Positions 32,700-45,066 of a stretch of DNA of 64,000 nt are shown piece by piece; positions within the stretch are counted from its first letter, which is position 1, and each line of letters begins with the position of its first letter. Position numbers and translations under genes: made by a program. The notes beneath the pieces were generated by a model that was given only the letters and a program-made list of their open reading frames with translations, did not search any database and had not been told where the DNA came from. The stretch spans positions 14,858,709 through 14,922,708 of the forward strand of contig CM057003.1 in NCBI GenBank assembly GCA_029891345.1, given 5' to 3'. The DNA is from Dryococelus australis (lineage: Eukaryota; Arthropoda; Insecta; Phasmatodea; Phasmatidae).

Positions 32700-33600
32700 A
32701 AAAAAAAACCGTTAGGTAACTCTTCATCATATCAACCGACTAGTTAATTAACTGTTCTCAGTAAAATGTTAGAATATATCACAAATAAAAGGTTGGTAGC
32801 GTATTTAGAAGAAATAAGCTTTTAAAATGAATTCCAGATTGGCTTCATAAAATATATCAACAGGCGATATAATCAATAAAGTTATATATATATAATAGTT
32901 AACGGTGATGAAAAATATATAATTGGCATCAGTTTAGACATAACAATGGCACTCCCTACCTTGCCCACAAAAGTAATAAAAATAAAATTAATAGTTTTGA
33001 AATAGATAATAATTTAAAACCGATAATAAATAGCTGTTTGGAAAATAGATATGCAATACTAACAACGGGTGATAAAATTATAATAACGTAGAGGGTGGAT
33101 GTCAATAGGGTTCAGTCTTGGAACCAACCCTGTGGATCATTTGCTTTAACGATTTCCTTGGTTTACCACAGATAAATAACACATTCAGAATAGCTCATGG
33201 AGACAATTTTTTGATCATAATAAAAGGCAATAGTAGACAACAGGTAGAAATAATAGGAAGTAACATAATGGAGCAAACAAAGGATTGGTTAAACTCAGTG
33301 GATCTAAAATTATCAATAGACAAAACTAAGTTAATATTATTAAAAGGAAATTTAGACATAAATTGTCCACCGTTGATAAAATTTAATAACAATACAATAA
33401 AATTAACACAACAGCATAAATATTTAGGCCTAATTTTAGATTCAAAACTTACTTTCTTACCACACAAAGAAAGCATATAACTTTTTAATTCAGACTAAAG
33501 AAAATATCTGAGCAAAATTGGGGTTTAAATAGATCAAATTGGTTATTTTTATATAAAACATTATACTTACCCATAGTGTTTGGGAGAGAAAATTAAATAA
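32700..33600 (+). pseudogene. AT-rich R1-like LINE reverse transcriptase pseudogene
   Basis: In changing frames the region gives KMLEYITNKRLVAYLEE, an FQIGF block, DEKYIIGISLDITMAL (motif A, with GAFDN decayed), a GSVLGPT-like block reading FSLGTNP or LEPTLWIICFNDFL (motif B and after) and FRIAHGDNFLIII (motif C, with YADD reading HGDN). The longest open part is 33118-33480, 120 codons, ending LGLILDSKLTFLPH. A frame change then gives KKISEQNWGLNRSN and YKTLYLPIVFG. These blocks are those of R1-clade LINEs. The changed active-site motif and the stops make it dead. It abuts the LTR-like copy at 33601. Confidence 0.75.
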
Positions 33601-34240
33601 TATGTATTTTTTTAGAATTACCCCAAAGAAATAAATGAAATGAAAGAAATAAATGAAATGAAATAATTAAAAATAAGTCCCGATAAACAGCGTATAAAAA
33701 CCTGTTCAATAATTTTATAAATTAGCTGTTCATATTTGACAGTTCCAATATTTACAATAAAATCCGTATTGCATATCCATTCAGTCCAACCTCAGTTTAG
33801 TCCATGTCCCGCAAATTCCGCAATGTTCTAGAACTCTCCGGGTGCCCTCCCGCACAATAGGCTTCACTCGTCGGGTTCCACGCCCTCCCATCTATTCACA
33901 CCACGAACACCTCATCCGCCGTCGTCTCGCACTCAGCCACAAGGTTTTTACCAAGACTACCAACAGTACCGCTGTGGCTTATATTAAAGGTCGTAGGCCG
34001 CCATCTAGAAATTTAGCTAATTCTCGCGTTGCGCCAAGGGTCCTAATTCCCAGAATATTCTTGCGCTGCCTCTACATTTGTCGGCTCCTTCAGGCGGGGG
34101 GAGGAGGAAGAGCTGTGACGCCAGCCAGGTCTCGCCGCTGTCAATCATTCCCCGTCTACCCCGGGGCCGGGGGTGGGGGGAATTGTGGGAGGAAGGGGAG
34201 AAGGCGAAACCTTCCGGCCGCTCAAACGCGTACCCTACTG
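33601..34240 (+). mobile_element. second copy of the LTR-like element, truncated
   Basis: It matches 22735-23300 through TTTGACAGTTCCAATATTT, CAGTTTAGTCCATGTCCCGC, GCAATGTTCTAGA, GGCTTCACTCGTCGG, CACACCACGAACACCTC and AGGCCGCCATCTAGAA. The first 200 bp of the other copy are missing. An 18-bp tandem duplication (AAATAAATGAAATGAAAG) lies at 33629-33664. The 176-codon frame at 33842-34372 is a by-product. Confidence 0.65.
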
Positions 34241-36119
34241 CTCACTGGCGTCACCATGGTTGCACAGGCAGGCGCGGCACCAGCTAGACTGCAGGCAAGC
34301 AGCGGGCTAATGTGTCCCTCACTTCCTGTTCCTAGAGATGTCTCGTTAAAACTGTGGCTTGAAATACATTAGGTAGCAGTACACTGAAAAACGTGTGTCT
34401 TATGATCATCCCAGAACGCAGAGACACGTCTGAAAAAACACCCTGAAAAAACCTAGACGTTAATTAATTAAGAGGTTTACCAACACGTGGGTGTTCGATA
34501 GTTTAATAACTGTGTATCCTTAATGGCTAAGTACATGTATTTGGATTTGAAAACGGGAATACATTTTAATACAGTAGTCTGTTTATTGATCAATGTGAGT
34601 CATAAATACCATACTCAATTATGCAACGAAAAGGACGTCAGATATTTTTGGCTCGAATCGTGAAACACATAGTGTATTTCTACGAAATAAGTAAAAAGAA
34701 GCAGATACGTAACATACAATAAACTTTAACCTTAAATTATTGTTCTTTATGAAAATTTTCCAATTCATACCATATTGAGCGTAAATTATTTACATTATAG
34801 AAATAATTACCTATGTAACATTACAACATAGTGACATGCTTACAGAAACCAATACTTATGATAACCGTCCGTTTACACAAATGTGTACGTAATGTAATAT
34901 TAACGTCTGCTTAAAAACATCAGTGCTATAACATTAATAACATTTGCATTACAATTGTGATTACACGTCTACAGAAACCAGTACCTCATAATTACCATTT
35001 GTTTAAAAAAAAACCCCTTCAAGTTATCGTAACATTTACTTCGTTTATGTACAGAAAAATGTTGACACGATTGAACAACTATATGTTATTACAAGGTCAC
35101 TGAAAGAAGTAGTTCATATGATTTTTCGTTTAAATCAATTTGTAATTTTGATTAACATTTCTAAAAAAGCAATTGTCTTCAAAAAGATTTCCGATAGTAC
35201 AATAAAACATGGTTGCCAAAAAGGTACATGACAGACGTGTTGAACACACGCGCACACGCACGCACACGCACGCACACACACACACATACACAAATCTTTA
35301 TAAAAACGACCAAGTGTAAAATGTTTTGTCACAAGGCACTCTTATTACACATTTAGTCAAGCTTGTTCACAAGACACAAGTAAAACCATCTTATCTCTAT
35401 TAGTAAAATGGGCAGCATATTAACATTGCAAGAAGAGGTTAAGTAAACCACGTTAATTAACATGTTAATGGTAAGACGGGATAACATCTGCCCCATACGT
35501 ATGGTAGTGTACTGTAAGTTCTTAAGAGAGAAGTGTCCTTCGTCATTCAGAATCTTAATATTTCCTTATAATTCTGTTTCAGACTGTGCATAAGTTTCTT
35601 TAATTTACTATGCAAGGCATAATCTAAATACAAACACGTTGTCTCTAATTGTTATTACTAAACAAGTGTTAATGATTTTTAACTTGTTACAATATCAGTG
35701 ACCTAATTATTTAATTTACGCGTACAACCACAGGGTGATTAGCGGCAATGGTAGCTACGGGAAGTGAAGTAAGCTATGTAACAAGTGTAGTAAGCGATGT
35801 CACATTCCACGTTTGACAGGAAAACTGAATACAAAAATCGTGATGCAAGCAGTAACTGCCAAGAAGTTCATGTGAACAGTGATATTTCCCCCTTAACAAA
35901 AAGAGAGTAAGAATTACCACTGGTATGTACATTACAATAAACATAAAACGGTCTTGAATTGAAACATAATATTACACTATTTTCACATACATATTCTATA
36001 CTTCTATACCGAGACCAACATAAAATATTGCCAAAAATGCACTGCCGTTCACAAGTTATCTGTGGTTGTGTTTATTTCCTAATGTTGCATAATAACCTGG
36101 ACACTGAGGCATGTTACCA
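34241..36119. other. unassigned AT-rich stretch with a direct repeat
   Basis: Two degenerate units of about 65 bp, 34818-34886 and 34947-35012, share a CATTACAA, TACAGAAACCA and ATAAYYRYC-like order at 129-bp spacing. A CGCACA/CA microsatellite lies at 35247-35285. This flank is downstream of the P-like transposase and may be its 3' non-coding part. Confidence 0.45.
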
Positions 36120-36121
36120 GT

Positions 36122-38289
36122 TCACAGTAATTTGTTCAGTTTCTTTATGAATTGGCATTTCGCCGACGAACTTTGTTGTCCCATTTCTTTGTTCAGTTCT
36201 TTAACACGTGTGATGTAGGTGCGTGTTTTTACCAAATATTCTATGACCTCCAAAGGAACTTCGGCACATGTTTTTGAAATTTTTTCCGTCAAGTTTTTTA
36301 TTATTTGTGTTTGTCTGCTAAAAAAAAAATCACCATGGAAATCAGGAAACACTGTCTCTGCAACTATGATAGCGTTCATGAATTCCTGGCTAGGAATCAT
36401 TAACTGTCCAAACGAAATGAATTCGATCCAAGTATTTCCTGTTACAATACTCGTTTAAGTCGGATTTCCAAGATTCGAATACTTAGCAACGTATCCAGCC
36501 ACATAAGTTAAGCCTCCTGGTGTTATTTTATCGAAGGTTTTATCATTCCCACTGTATAAATGTTCGTCTGTCAAATCAAGTGGAACTTCTTCATAGTGAT
36601 CATGCACGTCTGTTCCCTCGCCTTCAACAATCTTCATGTAACACATGTGCAGTCGGGCAGGTATCAGAATCTGTCTCCTCGGCCATTTCCGTCTTCTGGT
36701 TCAACGTAAACACGGCGCACGGATGTTTCCCCACAATATATGATCTAATGCGGTACATGGAATCCAGTGGTGTTGGATGATCGTTCGTGTGACCAGGACC
36801 TCTGATGAAGGAAAAGAATTTTCTAGGACGTCCTGATTAACCTTGCAAGTCAATAAATTCCCGACGTTATATTCAGTTTTCAAATCTGAAAACAGATTTT
36901 TTTCAAATAGTTGTTCATCAGAATGCCATTCTGAAATGGCAATGTAAATTTGCAGCGAGCTGCTCTCATGGTTTCCACGACATTGTCAGCTTCATTTAGA
37001 ATGTTGTTGTGCCAATCTTATTCTACTCCGTGAGCACGTTTACCCTTTTCTTTGTTGTACGGGAAGTTTGAATTAAATATATCGAACCAGTTATTAAGTA
37101 ATTCCGAGAACTCGGCAGTTGACTTCCAGTTTCCCTGATATCAAGCTGTTCTCTCCACTGTAGAGCAGTGCTTTCGAAACACTTATGGAAAATAATTGTG
37201 CCGCAGTTTTATTAATTTTCTGGCGTTGAGTTTTTGATACATCCAAGTGATGTTGGGTAGTTTTAAATGCAATTTTTATGTTGCCTTGAGATTTATCAAG
37301 CAGTTTCTGCACTGTACTTTTATCAACAGTTTCACCCGAACGCAAAATAAAACCTTTGTCCAAGAAATGGTTCCTTGCAAGTTGTAAAAGATGCGGTGCA
37401 TCAGCCAACGGTGTTGACAAATGAGGAATTTTGATAATTAATTCCATTGATTTCATGGCGCTTCTGTTACCACCTCCTATATCGCTGGTGTCCACTTGCT
37501 TCTAATTCTGAAATAATACCCATTAACATCGCAGTAGTCATAGGACTGTCAAAATCATAAAACACTGGCTGTTTCCATTTTGAAAGCATGCCTCTAGCAA
37601 CGACTACATGTACTGTTTTGCATGGTCCCATTATTTGTTCTTTCTTTTTATTGAAGCAAATCGCACTTGAAACTTGCATTTCGTCAAAAGACAATGCAGT
37701 CACACGTTCAAGATTACTGTAACTCTGTGCATGCTTTTTCGTTAGTGGCAGAACATGTTTCTGAAGTCCTGGACTGCACTGAAGGTTCGATGCTCATCTT
37801 CTCAAAGTTTTTATTGCAGGAAGTGGGTATTTTAACTTTCCGTAAGTATCTGTACGCCTTTGTACTGGTGCTTCTTAACGATATAGCAGCTGAAACGTCT
37901 TCAGGCGACCATTGAATTCGTTTAGGCCCATCCAGAATTATTCTGACTTGCCCTGGAGTGAAATACTTCTACAAAATTTTAGAAACACTGCTAGTGATCA
38001 CTCCAGAGTTCTTAACTTTTAATTGCCTTAATTCTTCATGAAGTAGCATCTTCTCTTTTTCTAGAGATTTATTTTCTACCAACAGTGTTTCCGCTGTGAG
38101 TTTGATATTTTCATTTTCTGTTTCTAATTCTTTTATTCTTGCATTTAACGCAGACAAATTCTCGGCAGATATTGATAAAATATTACTTTCAGTTGTCCTC
38201 TCTGCATTGTTAGGAATATCATTGGTTGTCGATGTATTCACAACTTGTGGTTCCGTAGGATGCGAGTCGGCATTTAGTAACAACCCCAT
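36122..38289 (-). pseudogene. P-element/THAP9-type transposase pseudogene
   Basis: Read from 38289 down, it starts with a leucine-heptad coiled coil (LSALNARIKELETENENI, residues 42-95 of that frame). Next come KYFTPGQVRIILDGPKRIQW, ALSFDEMQVSSAICFNKKKE, GPCKTVHVVVARGMLSKWKQ, an SDIGGGN block and ADAPHLLQLARNHFLDKGF. TQRQKINKTAAQLFS and SVSKALLYS follow, then KVNQDVLENSF and GGLTYVAGYVAK near the C-terminus. This is the domain order of P-element and THAP9 transposases, which cut DNA through an RNase-H-like domain. Frame changes occur near 37770, 37480, 36820 and between 37094 and 36880, with several stops. The N-terminal THAP zinc finger is not visible. No TIR pair was found around it. Confidence 0.9.
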
Positions 38290-39949
38290 ATGGAAAAGAG
38301 ATTTTCTCTTGACTTGTAATGTATAATTATGTTTAGAAAGAGTACTATACTAACCAGTAGTTAAACGTTCTGGTTAAATTAATCACGCTGTTAGTTAAGC
38401 ACGATTTTAGACAGACGTGGTGAAACCGCTCCTAAATACACCGACTTAAAATAACAAATTTCATTATAAATAAATAAAAATAATTGCCCTTGCATTTTTT
38501 TTCCAGTATTTTTTGGTACAGCAATTTTAAATCTAATATTTTTTATTTAATGTTTAACAATATTCGTTGCATTAAAAATCAACGAAATGACTTTTTTTTT
38601 TTTTTTTATATACTGTGAAAATAGTTGGGTCTAAACATTTTTAAAAGCGCTCATGGGTTTTCTCCCAGAAACCCATTTGTTACTTTGCACGTTTTTACAC
38701 CAGTGCATTTACACTGAACTTTTTACAAAGGAACAATTCTGCAGTTTATATAACAGTTATACTAACTAAAGTATGTAGATAATGAAAATTGACATTCATT
38801 AATGCATCTGAAAAAATTCAGGCTAGATTAAGTTAATTGAAAACATGTTACATACATTACTAATTAACATTAGCTTGGAGCGACGTGGATACAAAGATAA
38901 ATGAATCAACTTTAAATTAAGCTGTGTTGAAATAATGCAACATAGAAGGAAATATTACACTTCATCGACATCTTGCCCTGAAAATATAGTCCAGTGGGCA
39001 CCTTTTGCCGCTATAGTATTATTTGCCAATGGCAAAAGAAACTTTTTTTTTTTGTTACATGTGTGTGGGGGGGGGGGGGAGACAAAGATTTTCCTCTTCT
39101 CTGAACCGTACTAGATATAAAGGCGCTACTATAAGACCCTTCGCCCTTTTCCCAATAAGTTATAGTACCATAGATTTGAACAATACATCAAATGAAATTA
39201 TAATCCTTCATATAAGAAATCATTAAAAAAACGTCCGTTATAAGCGTGTGTGAGTTACTTTACTTGTTATTACAATTAGTACCGAGCATGCAGACTTGAT
39301 GCGCGTACAGTAAAGTAAGGAACAGCTCATTTTCTAGAGGGAGCGTTCTTAATATTCTCCCGCTACGAATGATACCGCTGGTCTGTGGATTTTAATATTT
39401 ACTTTTAACAATAAATGTTGCTCAAAAACAAAAACTGGTTAATGAACGTTCCCTTAAAACATTCAGACGAAAACAATCAAAATTATTTTATTGAAGAGTT
39501 ACCGCTCACCCTTTTTTCGGAACCATGTCTTAACCAAAACTATTAGGTATTATTTTATATATAACATAGAATGCATTTAAATTACGATTGTTATTCCTTC
39601 CAAAACCATTTTTTTTTACATAAAGTTCACTGCAAATAAGCATTACATTAGCAAAAAAAAAATTAAAGGAATATTTGTGGCTTTAAACTCTAAAAGGAAA
39701 AAAAAAAAATAGTTTACTCATCTTACTCTAAACAAATCCTGTCAGCATACCTCTGTCCACACAAAAGTTGTCCTTTCTTTTGCAAGCCGTAATCCATTTA
39801 TTACACAACTCTTAATTTTTCGGAAATGAATAATATTTTATGGCCGAGCCCTTAGTCTTCCTGTAATGATTATGACAGCCATAAACTGCGCATTTAGGCA
39901 TTTTCGCATTTCAAATCACACACGACTGAAACAACACTGTAGCTTGCTC
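38290..39949. other. unassigned AT-rich stretch with T and G tracts
   Basis: A T run lies at about 38591-38607 and a G run near 39067-39079. No gene is recognised. It may include the 5' non-coding part of the P-like element. Confidence 0.45.
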
Positions 39950-40190
39950 GGAACGGAACATGACAAGGGTGGCGTGGAGCAACCAAGGTGACGTCAGGAA
40001 GCAGACTTAAGAGGGGGAAAGATGCGCAAGGTTCCACCTCCCTTTCTTCAACCCACGAGAGGAAACGAAGCCACGAGCGCTTCAGCCTTGCGTTCGAGGA
40101 GGAGAGAGGGGGGGGGGGGGGGGGTAACCCCGGACCGCGCATAACGGCAACTCTCGGCCGGTACGAGCTGTAACGCATAACAATATTTCA
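39950..40190. other. short CpG-rich island with a G tract
   Basis: The GC-rich patch holds a run of about 18 G at 40107-40124. It ends TAACGCATAACAATATTTCA, close to the end of the LTR-like unit at 23421-23440 (GCGTAACAATATTT), which hints at a decayed LTR end. Confidence 0.35.
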
Positions 40191-40394
40191 AAACACACAG
40201 TTACTCGCATTTGCTCAGTTAAGTTGGTAACAACGGAGGGAAATTAGTTCACTTGTTTGTCGTTGAATTAGTAGTGATAGGTAAAGATTTGTGAATAATG
40301 GACTGATTTCCTTCGCTTTGTTTTTTACTACAGAGAGTGTAAAAACCAGCAAATTCGTAAAATATGTACTTTTCTTATATCCTTACAGTTTGAC

Positions 40395-40509
40395 TTGACT
40401 GACGCACGAGTAGAAAGATCAGGCGCATGCCATTTTTAATTTCAGGTATGTTGGAAGAATACACGATGTGTGTGCAAAAGTGCCTCAGTTTACCGTGAAC
40501 AGCCAGTAA
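40395..40509 (-). mobile_element. MITE family E2, terminal fragment
   Basis: The minus strand reads GGCTGTTCACGGTAAACTGA, then TGTATTCTTCC, GCCTGATCTTTCTACTCGTG and CGTCAGTCAAGT, the first third of the E2 form. The other end is missing. Confidence 0.65.
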
Positions 40510-41506
40510 TAGAATCGTGCAAACTGATTGCCAAATAAGGTCCATAAACATCCAGCTTTGTACCGCCTGTATTTAATAACAATTTCACGAGAAGAACGTT
40601 ATTATAATGTTTTCTATGCCATTAAGTCTCGTGCATTTATGTACACATTGTAACTCGCCGATCATCACAACTCCATGCTGCAATCCAATAAGTCACTATG
40701 AATTATACAGCGTCAGCTAGCTCAAGGAGAGTGATGAGGAATCCCAACGAGGATATTACCACAATTAAAAGTTACCACAGTTATTTTTATGTGCCCGGGA
40801 GGAATTATCGCGAATGTGTGCTGATTAATTCCCGAGCGTTTAATTGCTTCACGCGAGCTCCCGGCACTGGACCTTCAGTGTGTGGCAAGTTTCTCTGGGC
40901 GCCCGCGAGTGTTAATAAAACTAAACGTACAGGCCTCTCGAAGGCCTGTACCTCCAGCTTCCCGTCTCTCTACCCTATCTCTGCCTCGTCCTGGCGACCA
41001 TAGCTACATTCTCGCCGCTCGGGTTGACCCGAGGATACCCGACGAGTGTCCTCTCGCAGCCAACCAGAGAGGCGGACACTCTAAGCCCCTCCTACACCGC
41101 CTGTGATCCTTCCCGCGGACACTCATTTATTTTCCAAGTGAATATCACATAGCCTTCTTTCTCTGAGAAATTACTCTAAAACAGCTAATTAACAGTACCC
41201 AAAATACAATAACTTTATAAAATAATAATTATACAATATTGTGGCTTCGCCATTAACGCTTCCCACAACGTTTCTATAATACAAGTTCGAAATAAAATTC
41301 AGGCAATGAATTACAGTAAAGTATTTGAGATTTACCGTACAATCATTTTGTGTTTTAATGATAGACGTTAAATAGGGTAAAAGTGAAAGAGAAATTATTT
41401 AGAACCATAAACAGAAATTAACAGACGACTGAGACATTAGCGACCTTGGCATTATTCATTTTTTATGATTTGATTACTTTAATAAATGATTTATCAAAAA
41501 GTGTAC
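40510..41506. other. GC-richer patch with a perfect hairpin, then AT-rich DNA
   Basis: At 40927-40951, GTACAGGCCT and AGGCCTGTAC flank the loop CTCGA, a perfect 10-bp stem. The part 40830-41110 is richer in GC with two overlapping frames (101 and 74 codons) lacking known motifs. From 41115 the sequence is AT-rich. Confidence 0.45.
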
Positions 41507-41514
41507 CCAATAAG

Positions 41515-41809
41515 TAGGCATAGGAAAATTTCGCGAATTCATTTCGGTACAAGATGGACGTCAGACACACATACAGCAAAGACACCGTTGCAATTGGATC
41601 ACAGTTCATTGAACATGCCCTGGACGTCTCTGAGCCAATAGCACACTTACAAGGAAACTCGTAGCGAGCCCCATACTGCCAGGTGTGGTGCAACACTGGC
41701 TATTCTGTGGAGACGCAGCCAATGAACGCACAGCTGAGGCTCGAGTTTACACAGCATTGTAGACTCTAGCCTACAGGTCACTCAACTCGCGAAATTTTCC
41801 TATCCCTAC
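41515..41809 (-). mobile_element. hAT-type MITE family A
   Basis: The ends are TAGGCATAGGAAAATTTCGC and, reversed, TAGGGATAGGAAAATTTCGC. The left flank is CCAATAAG and the right CATATAGG (5 of 8). The interior is a good minus-strand match to the other A copies, with CCAATAG, CCAATG and TCTAGCCTACAG blocks. Confidence 0.9.
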
Positions 41810-42526
41810 ATATAGGGCGCCATAACACATCATAAAAAAAAGAATTCATTATTTTGTTGGACGAAGATAATTTTAAATCTACAAGGAAGTGACATTTCGT
41901 TTTAGGAAAAGAACCAAATAATCCATCTGAGCCTGAAATAAACACGGTAAGGTCTTCGTAATGATACTACCTTTAATGCTTTTCTTTGAAAAAAAAAGGG
42001 GGGGGGGGGGGGTTTCAGTGGCATCAATGTGCTCAGAATCCAAATGTAAATGATAATTATGAATACAAAATTGAGCCATGAAAGAAATTTACCAACGAAA
42101 GATAACGCATTTCCAAACAATACAATATAACCACACCAAATAAAGATATAACAAATTAATATTTCTGTGTAAGTAATGTAGCCATACAAAAATAAAAATG
42201 ATATAAAATAAGAAACGAATAATAATATGAAAGCAGAATTATTAAGCCAAACCACAGAAAAAAATTTCCAATAACGCTGGTAGCTGGATATAGCAGAAGT
42301 TATATATTTACCGAAACACGAAAAATTTATTACGACGTAATTTAAAACAAAAAGGAGTATAAGAATGAAGGGCGCTTCCCTTAAAGAATAAACGCCACGA
42401 AACAAAGAAGGTAACCTAAGGACAATGAGACAAAGAGAATTAACAAATGTATGACATAGGAGAAAACATAGTTAGCAACAATATTTTGAAAATTAACATC
42501 TAGCGTGCATTTTGGTGTTAGACACG
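41810..42526. other. AT-rich stretch with a G tract and a spurious long frame
   Basis: A G run lies near 42000-42012. The minus-strand frame 42405-41902 (167 codons) is hydrophobic only because the DNA is T-rich on that strand. It runs straight through the homopolymer tract and has no family motif. Confidence 0.5.
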
Positions 42527-43282
42527 AGTAGTATAAAAAAGGTGGTTATGACTCACCTGGCTCCTGGCTCGGGACACAGGGACACAAAAATGTAAGTTAA
42601 GGTAGCATCACAAACGGCGGCCATTTTGTCAGCCAGTAGCAACGGTGGTCATTTTTCCAGCCAGGGCGGCCATGTTGTCAGCAAATACCGATGGCGGTCA
42701 TCTTGGATTTCGCTTTTTTCCCTTTTTCCGTCACAAATGACGGATTTGGGGTTATATAAAAACCATCCTTTTTTCCCCTTTTGTCCTACAAAAATTCCCG
42801 AAGTTCCCTCCCGCCGATGGGGACCATCTTGGCAGCCAGTGCCAGAAAGTGCCTTTGCACAATCTGGTTGGAAGTTTGCACATTGCGGCTGAGGTTTGCA
42901 CAATGCGGCTGAATCGGTCGGAGCTTCTCTCAAATTCGGAGCTTCTCAAATTTCTGCCAAATTGAGACATCATTCCTGGTGGCCATCTCGGTATCGATGA
43001 CCTATGTCTACTCGGGACAGTTGGAGGCCAGCTGAGGATGTAGACCATTTTGCTGGCCAGCAGCAGCAGACATCAAATGTGGTGGCCAGAAACATCTCGA
43101 ACGATAGCGTGAACGTACACCGCCTCTTCCATAAATCTGTCAGTCGGAACTTTTTTGTGATGAGACCTCTCCTTACATATTTGTGTCCTTGTGTCCCAAG
43201 CCAGGAGCCATGTGAGCCAGAACTCTATATTTTACAATAGTAAACAACCCCCTCCAGCAATTTGTGTGTGTGCATAACACAT

Positions 43283-43758
43283 GTAAGCATAGTTGGCTAT
43301 AATTTCCGAACCATTGAGATATAGTTGTCAAATTCATTACATGGACATCACTCCAGACAAGGAAAATGACCGAATATCAAGAGTGACCTAAGCATGCTTA
43401 TAAGCATAGTTTGCTGTAATTTCCAAACCATATAAGTTATAGTTGCCAAATTCATAACATAGACATCAATTATAACTATGAGAACAGTCGTGGGGTCAAG
43501 TATGCCCTATGCCAACTAATATGCATAGTTGGCTATAATTGCCGAACAATTTGAGTTATAGTTGGCAAATTCATAACATAGTCTTCACCTCCCGACTATG
43601 AGAAGGGGGTCGCCATCAAGTATGACATATGGCAACCTATAAGTATAGTTGGCCATAATTTTCGAACCGTTTAAGTTTAGGTGTCAAATTCAAACATAGG
43701 CATCAATCATAGGTGTGAGGTCTCCCTGATAGCACTTCCTTCTCTATTATTCCGGTCG
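43283..43758 (+). repeat. 119-bp subrepeat array in the left foldback arm, four units
   Basis: Units start near 43283, 43402, 43521 and 43640. Each contains GCATAGTTGGCTATAATTTC, GTTATAGTTG, CAAATTCATAACATAG and a CAAGTATGACCTATGCC-like end. A partial unit recurs at 43915-43960. Confidence 0.85.
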
Positions 43759-44158
43759 GTGGTCTCTCGGTGCACCCAACCGATATCAGTAGTATAGATT
43801 TTTGTGTTTTCCTTCCTTCATACCGTAAGTGTTCATGTCCCACTCACAGTCAGTGTGTAAGGGGGAGACCCCATTCTAAGACACCCTGCCAGTCTCAGAT
43901 CAAGTACGACCTATGCTTACATATATGCATAGATGGCTATAATTTCCGAAGCATTGGCGGCCTCCATATCGCCAGCCAGTGACCATTTTTTTTTTTAAAT
44001 TTCGATTAACATCGAATGGGGTGGACACAAACATCTCGAATGATCACACGTGCGCACATACACCGCATCCTCCAGCGGCCTGTCAGTGCCAATAAATGCT
44101 ACCAGTTGGTGTGTAAAAATTTTCTTTTCACTTGCTGCCAAAATGACCACCACCATCA

Positions 44159-44557
44159 GTTTAATCGCGAAATTTATACTGGATGCCAAAAGGCTGCCAG
44201 CATCATAACGAACGTTGTGGAAATTTCCACGAGGAAAACGAAATCAGAATTATTTGTGATAAAACATTAACTTACATTTTTGTGTCCCTGTGTCCCGAGC
44301 CAGAAGCTAGGTGTCCCAGAACCAACTATAATGCTACTGACATGCACACACATCGCTGGTGGCCATCGCCATCTGTTTAATCTTGAAATGTATACTGGCT
44401 GCCATAATGGCTGCCAGCATCGTAACGAATGTTCTGGAAATTCCCATGAGGAAAACAAAATCGGAATTATTTGTGTTGAGACCTTAACTTTTATTTTTTT
44501 GTCCCTGTGTCCCGAGCCAGAAGCCAGGTGTCCCAGAACCAACTATAATGCTACTCA

Positions 44558-44590
<33 letters not shown>
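44159..44590 (+). repeat. 216-bp tandem duplication in the left foldback arm
   Basis: Units 44159-44374 and 44375-44590 both run from GTTTAATC through GCTGCCAGCATC, GAGGAAAAC, TCCCTGTGTCCCGAGCCAGA and CCAGAACCAACTATAATGCT. The right arm has one copy only (about 45360-45555), so the duplication arose after the arms formed or the other copy was lost. Confidence 0.85.

Positions 44591-44595
<5 letters not shown>
44563..44595. repeat. (CA)n microsatellite in the left arm
   Basis: It pairs with the (GT)n tract at about 45329-45354 in the right arm, but the two differ in length. Confidence 0.9.
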
Positions 44596-44596
<1 letters not shown>

Positions 44597-44857
44597 GTCA
44601 CTGGTGACCATGTTGTGACTGACCACCAAAAGGGCACCCACTTACCGATTAGCTTCTTTATCTTATTATTAATATGAATTATCCCCTCCCATACCTTAAC
44701 TGATGTAGCAGTGAACACCCATAGGCCACGAGCACGTCACGACGCGACCTCGCTGGAAGCAGAGACCACAAAGATCGGTCCTGCCTTCCTGTGCATGGTA
44801 TATACCAATCAAATACCTCATCCCCACCACCACCTACCTCCCCCTTATCAATGCATT

Positions 44858-45066
44858 TACCAGTTTATCATGTATTTAATCTGAACCAACCTCGAGGTAT
44901 TGCAGGTTCGATTCTCATAGAGAGTGATAATAATGATAATAATAATACAAGTGGATATAAAACCTGTCATTTTGTCTACAACAGTGTTAGTAATTACAGA
45001 CAGCCAGTCCCCAACCTGCACCAGCGTACCAAGCCCATCCCACACACGTGCAATCACAGATAGTTA
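44858..45066. other. central loop of the foldback element
   Basis: This 209-bp segment is single copy within the window. It contains GGTTCGATTCTC (B-box-like) and an (ATA/ATG)n patch at 44929-44949. It is not large enough to encode a transposase. Confidence 0.75.

Noticed and set aside
33842-34372. 176-codon open frame
   Set aside because: It lies in the second copy of the same LTR-like unit, in GC-rich sequence with tracts. The frame is not conserved between the two copies.
40927-40951. intrinsic terminator
   Set aside because: No T run follows the stem and the genome is eukaryotic.
41902-42405. 167-codon minus-strand frame that looks like a membrane protein
   Set aside because: The hydrophobicity comes from T-rich DNA (Phe, Ile, Leu codons). 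It runs through a homopolymer tract (Pro and Phe runs) and no family motif is visible.
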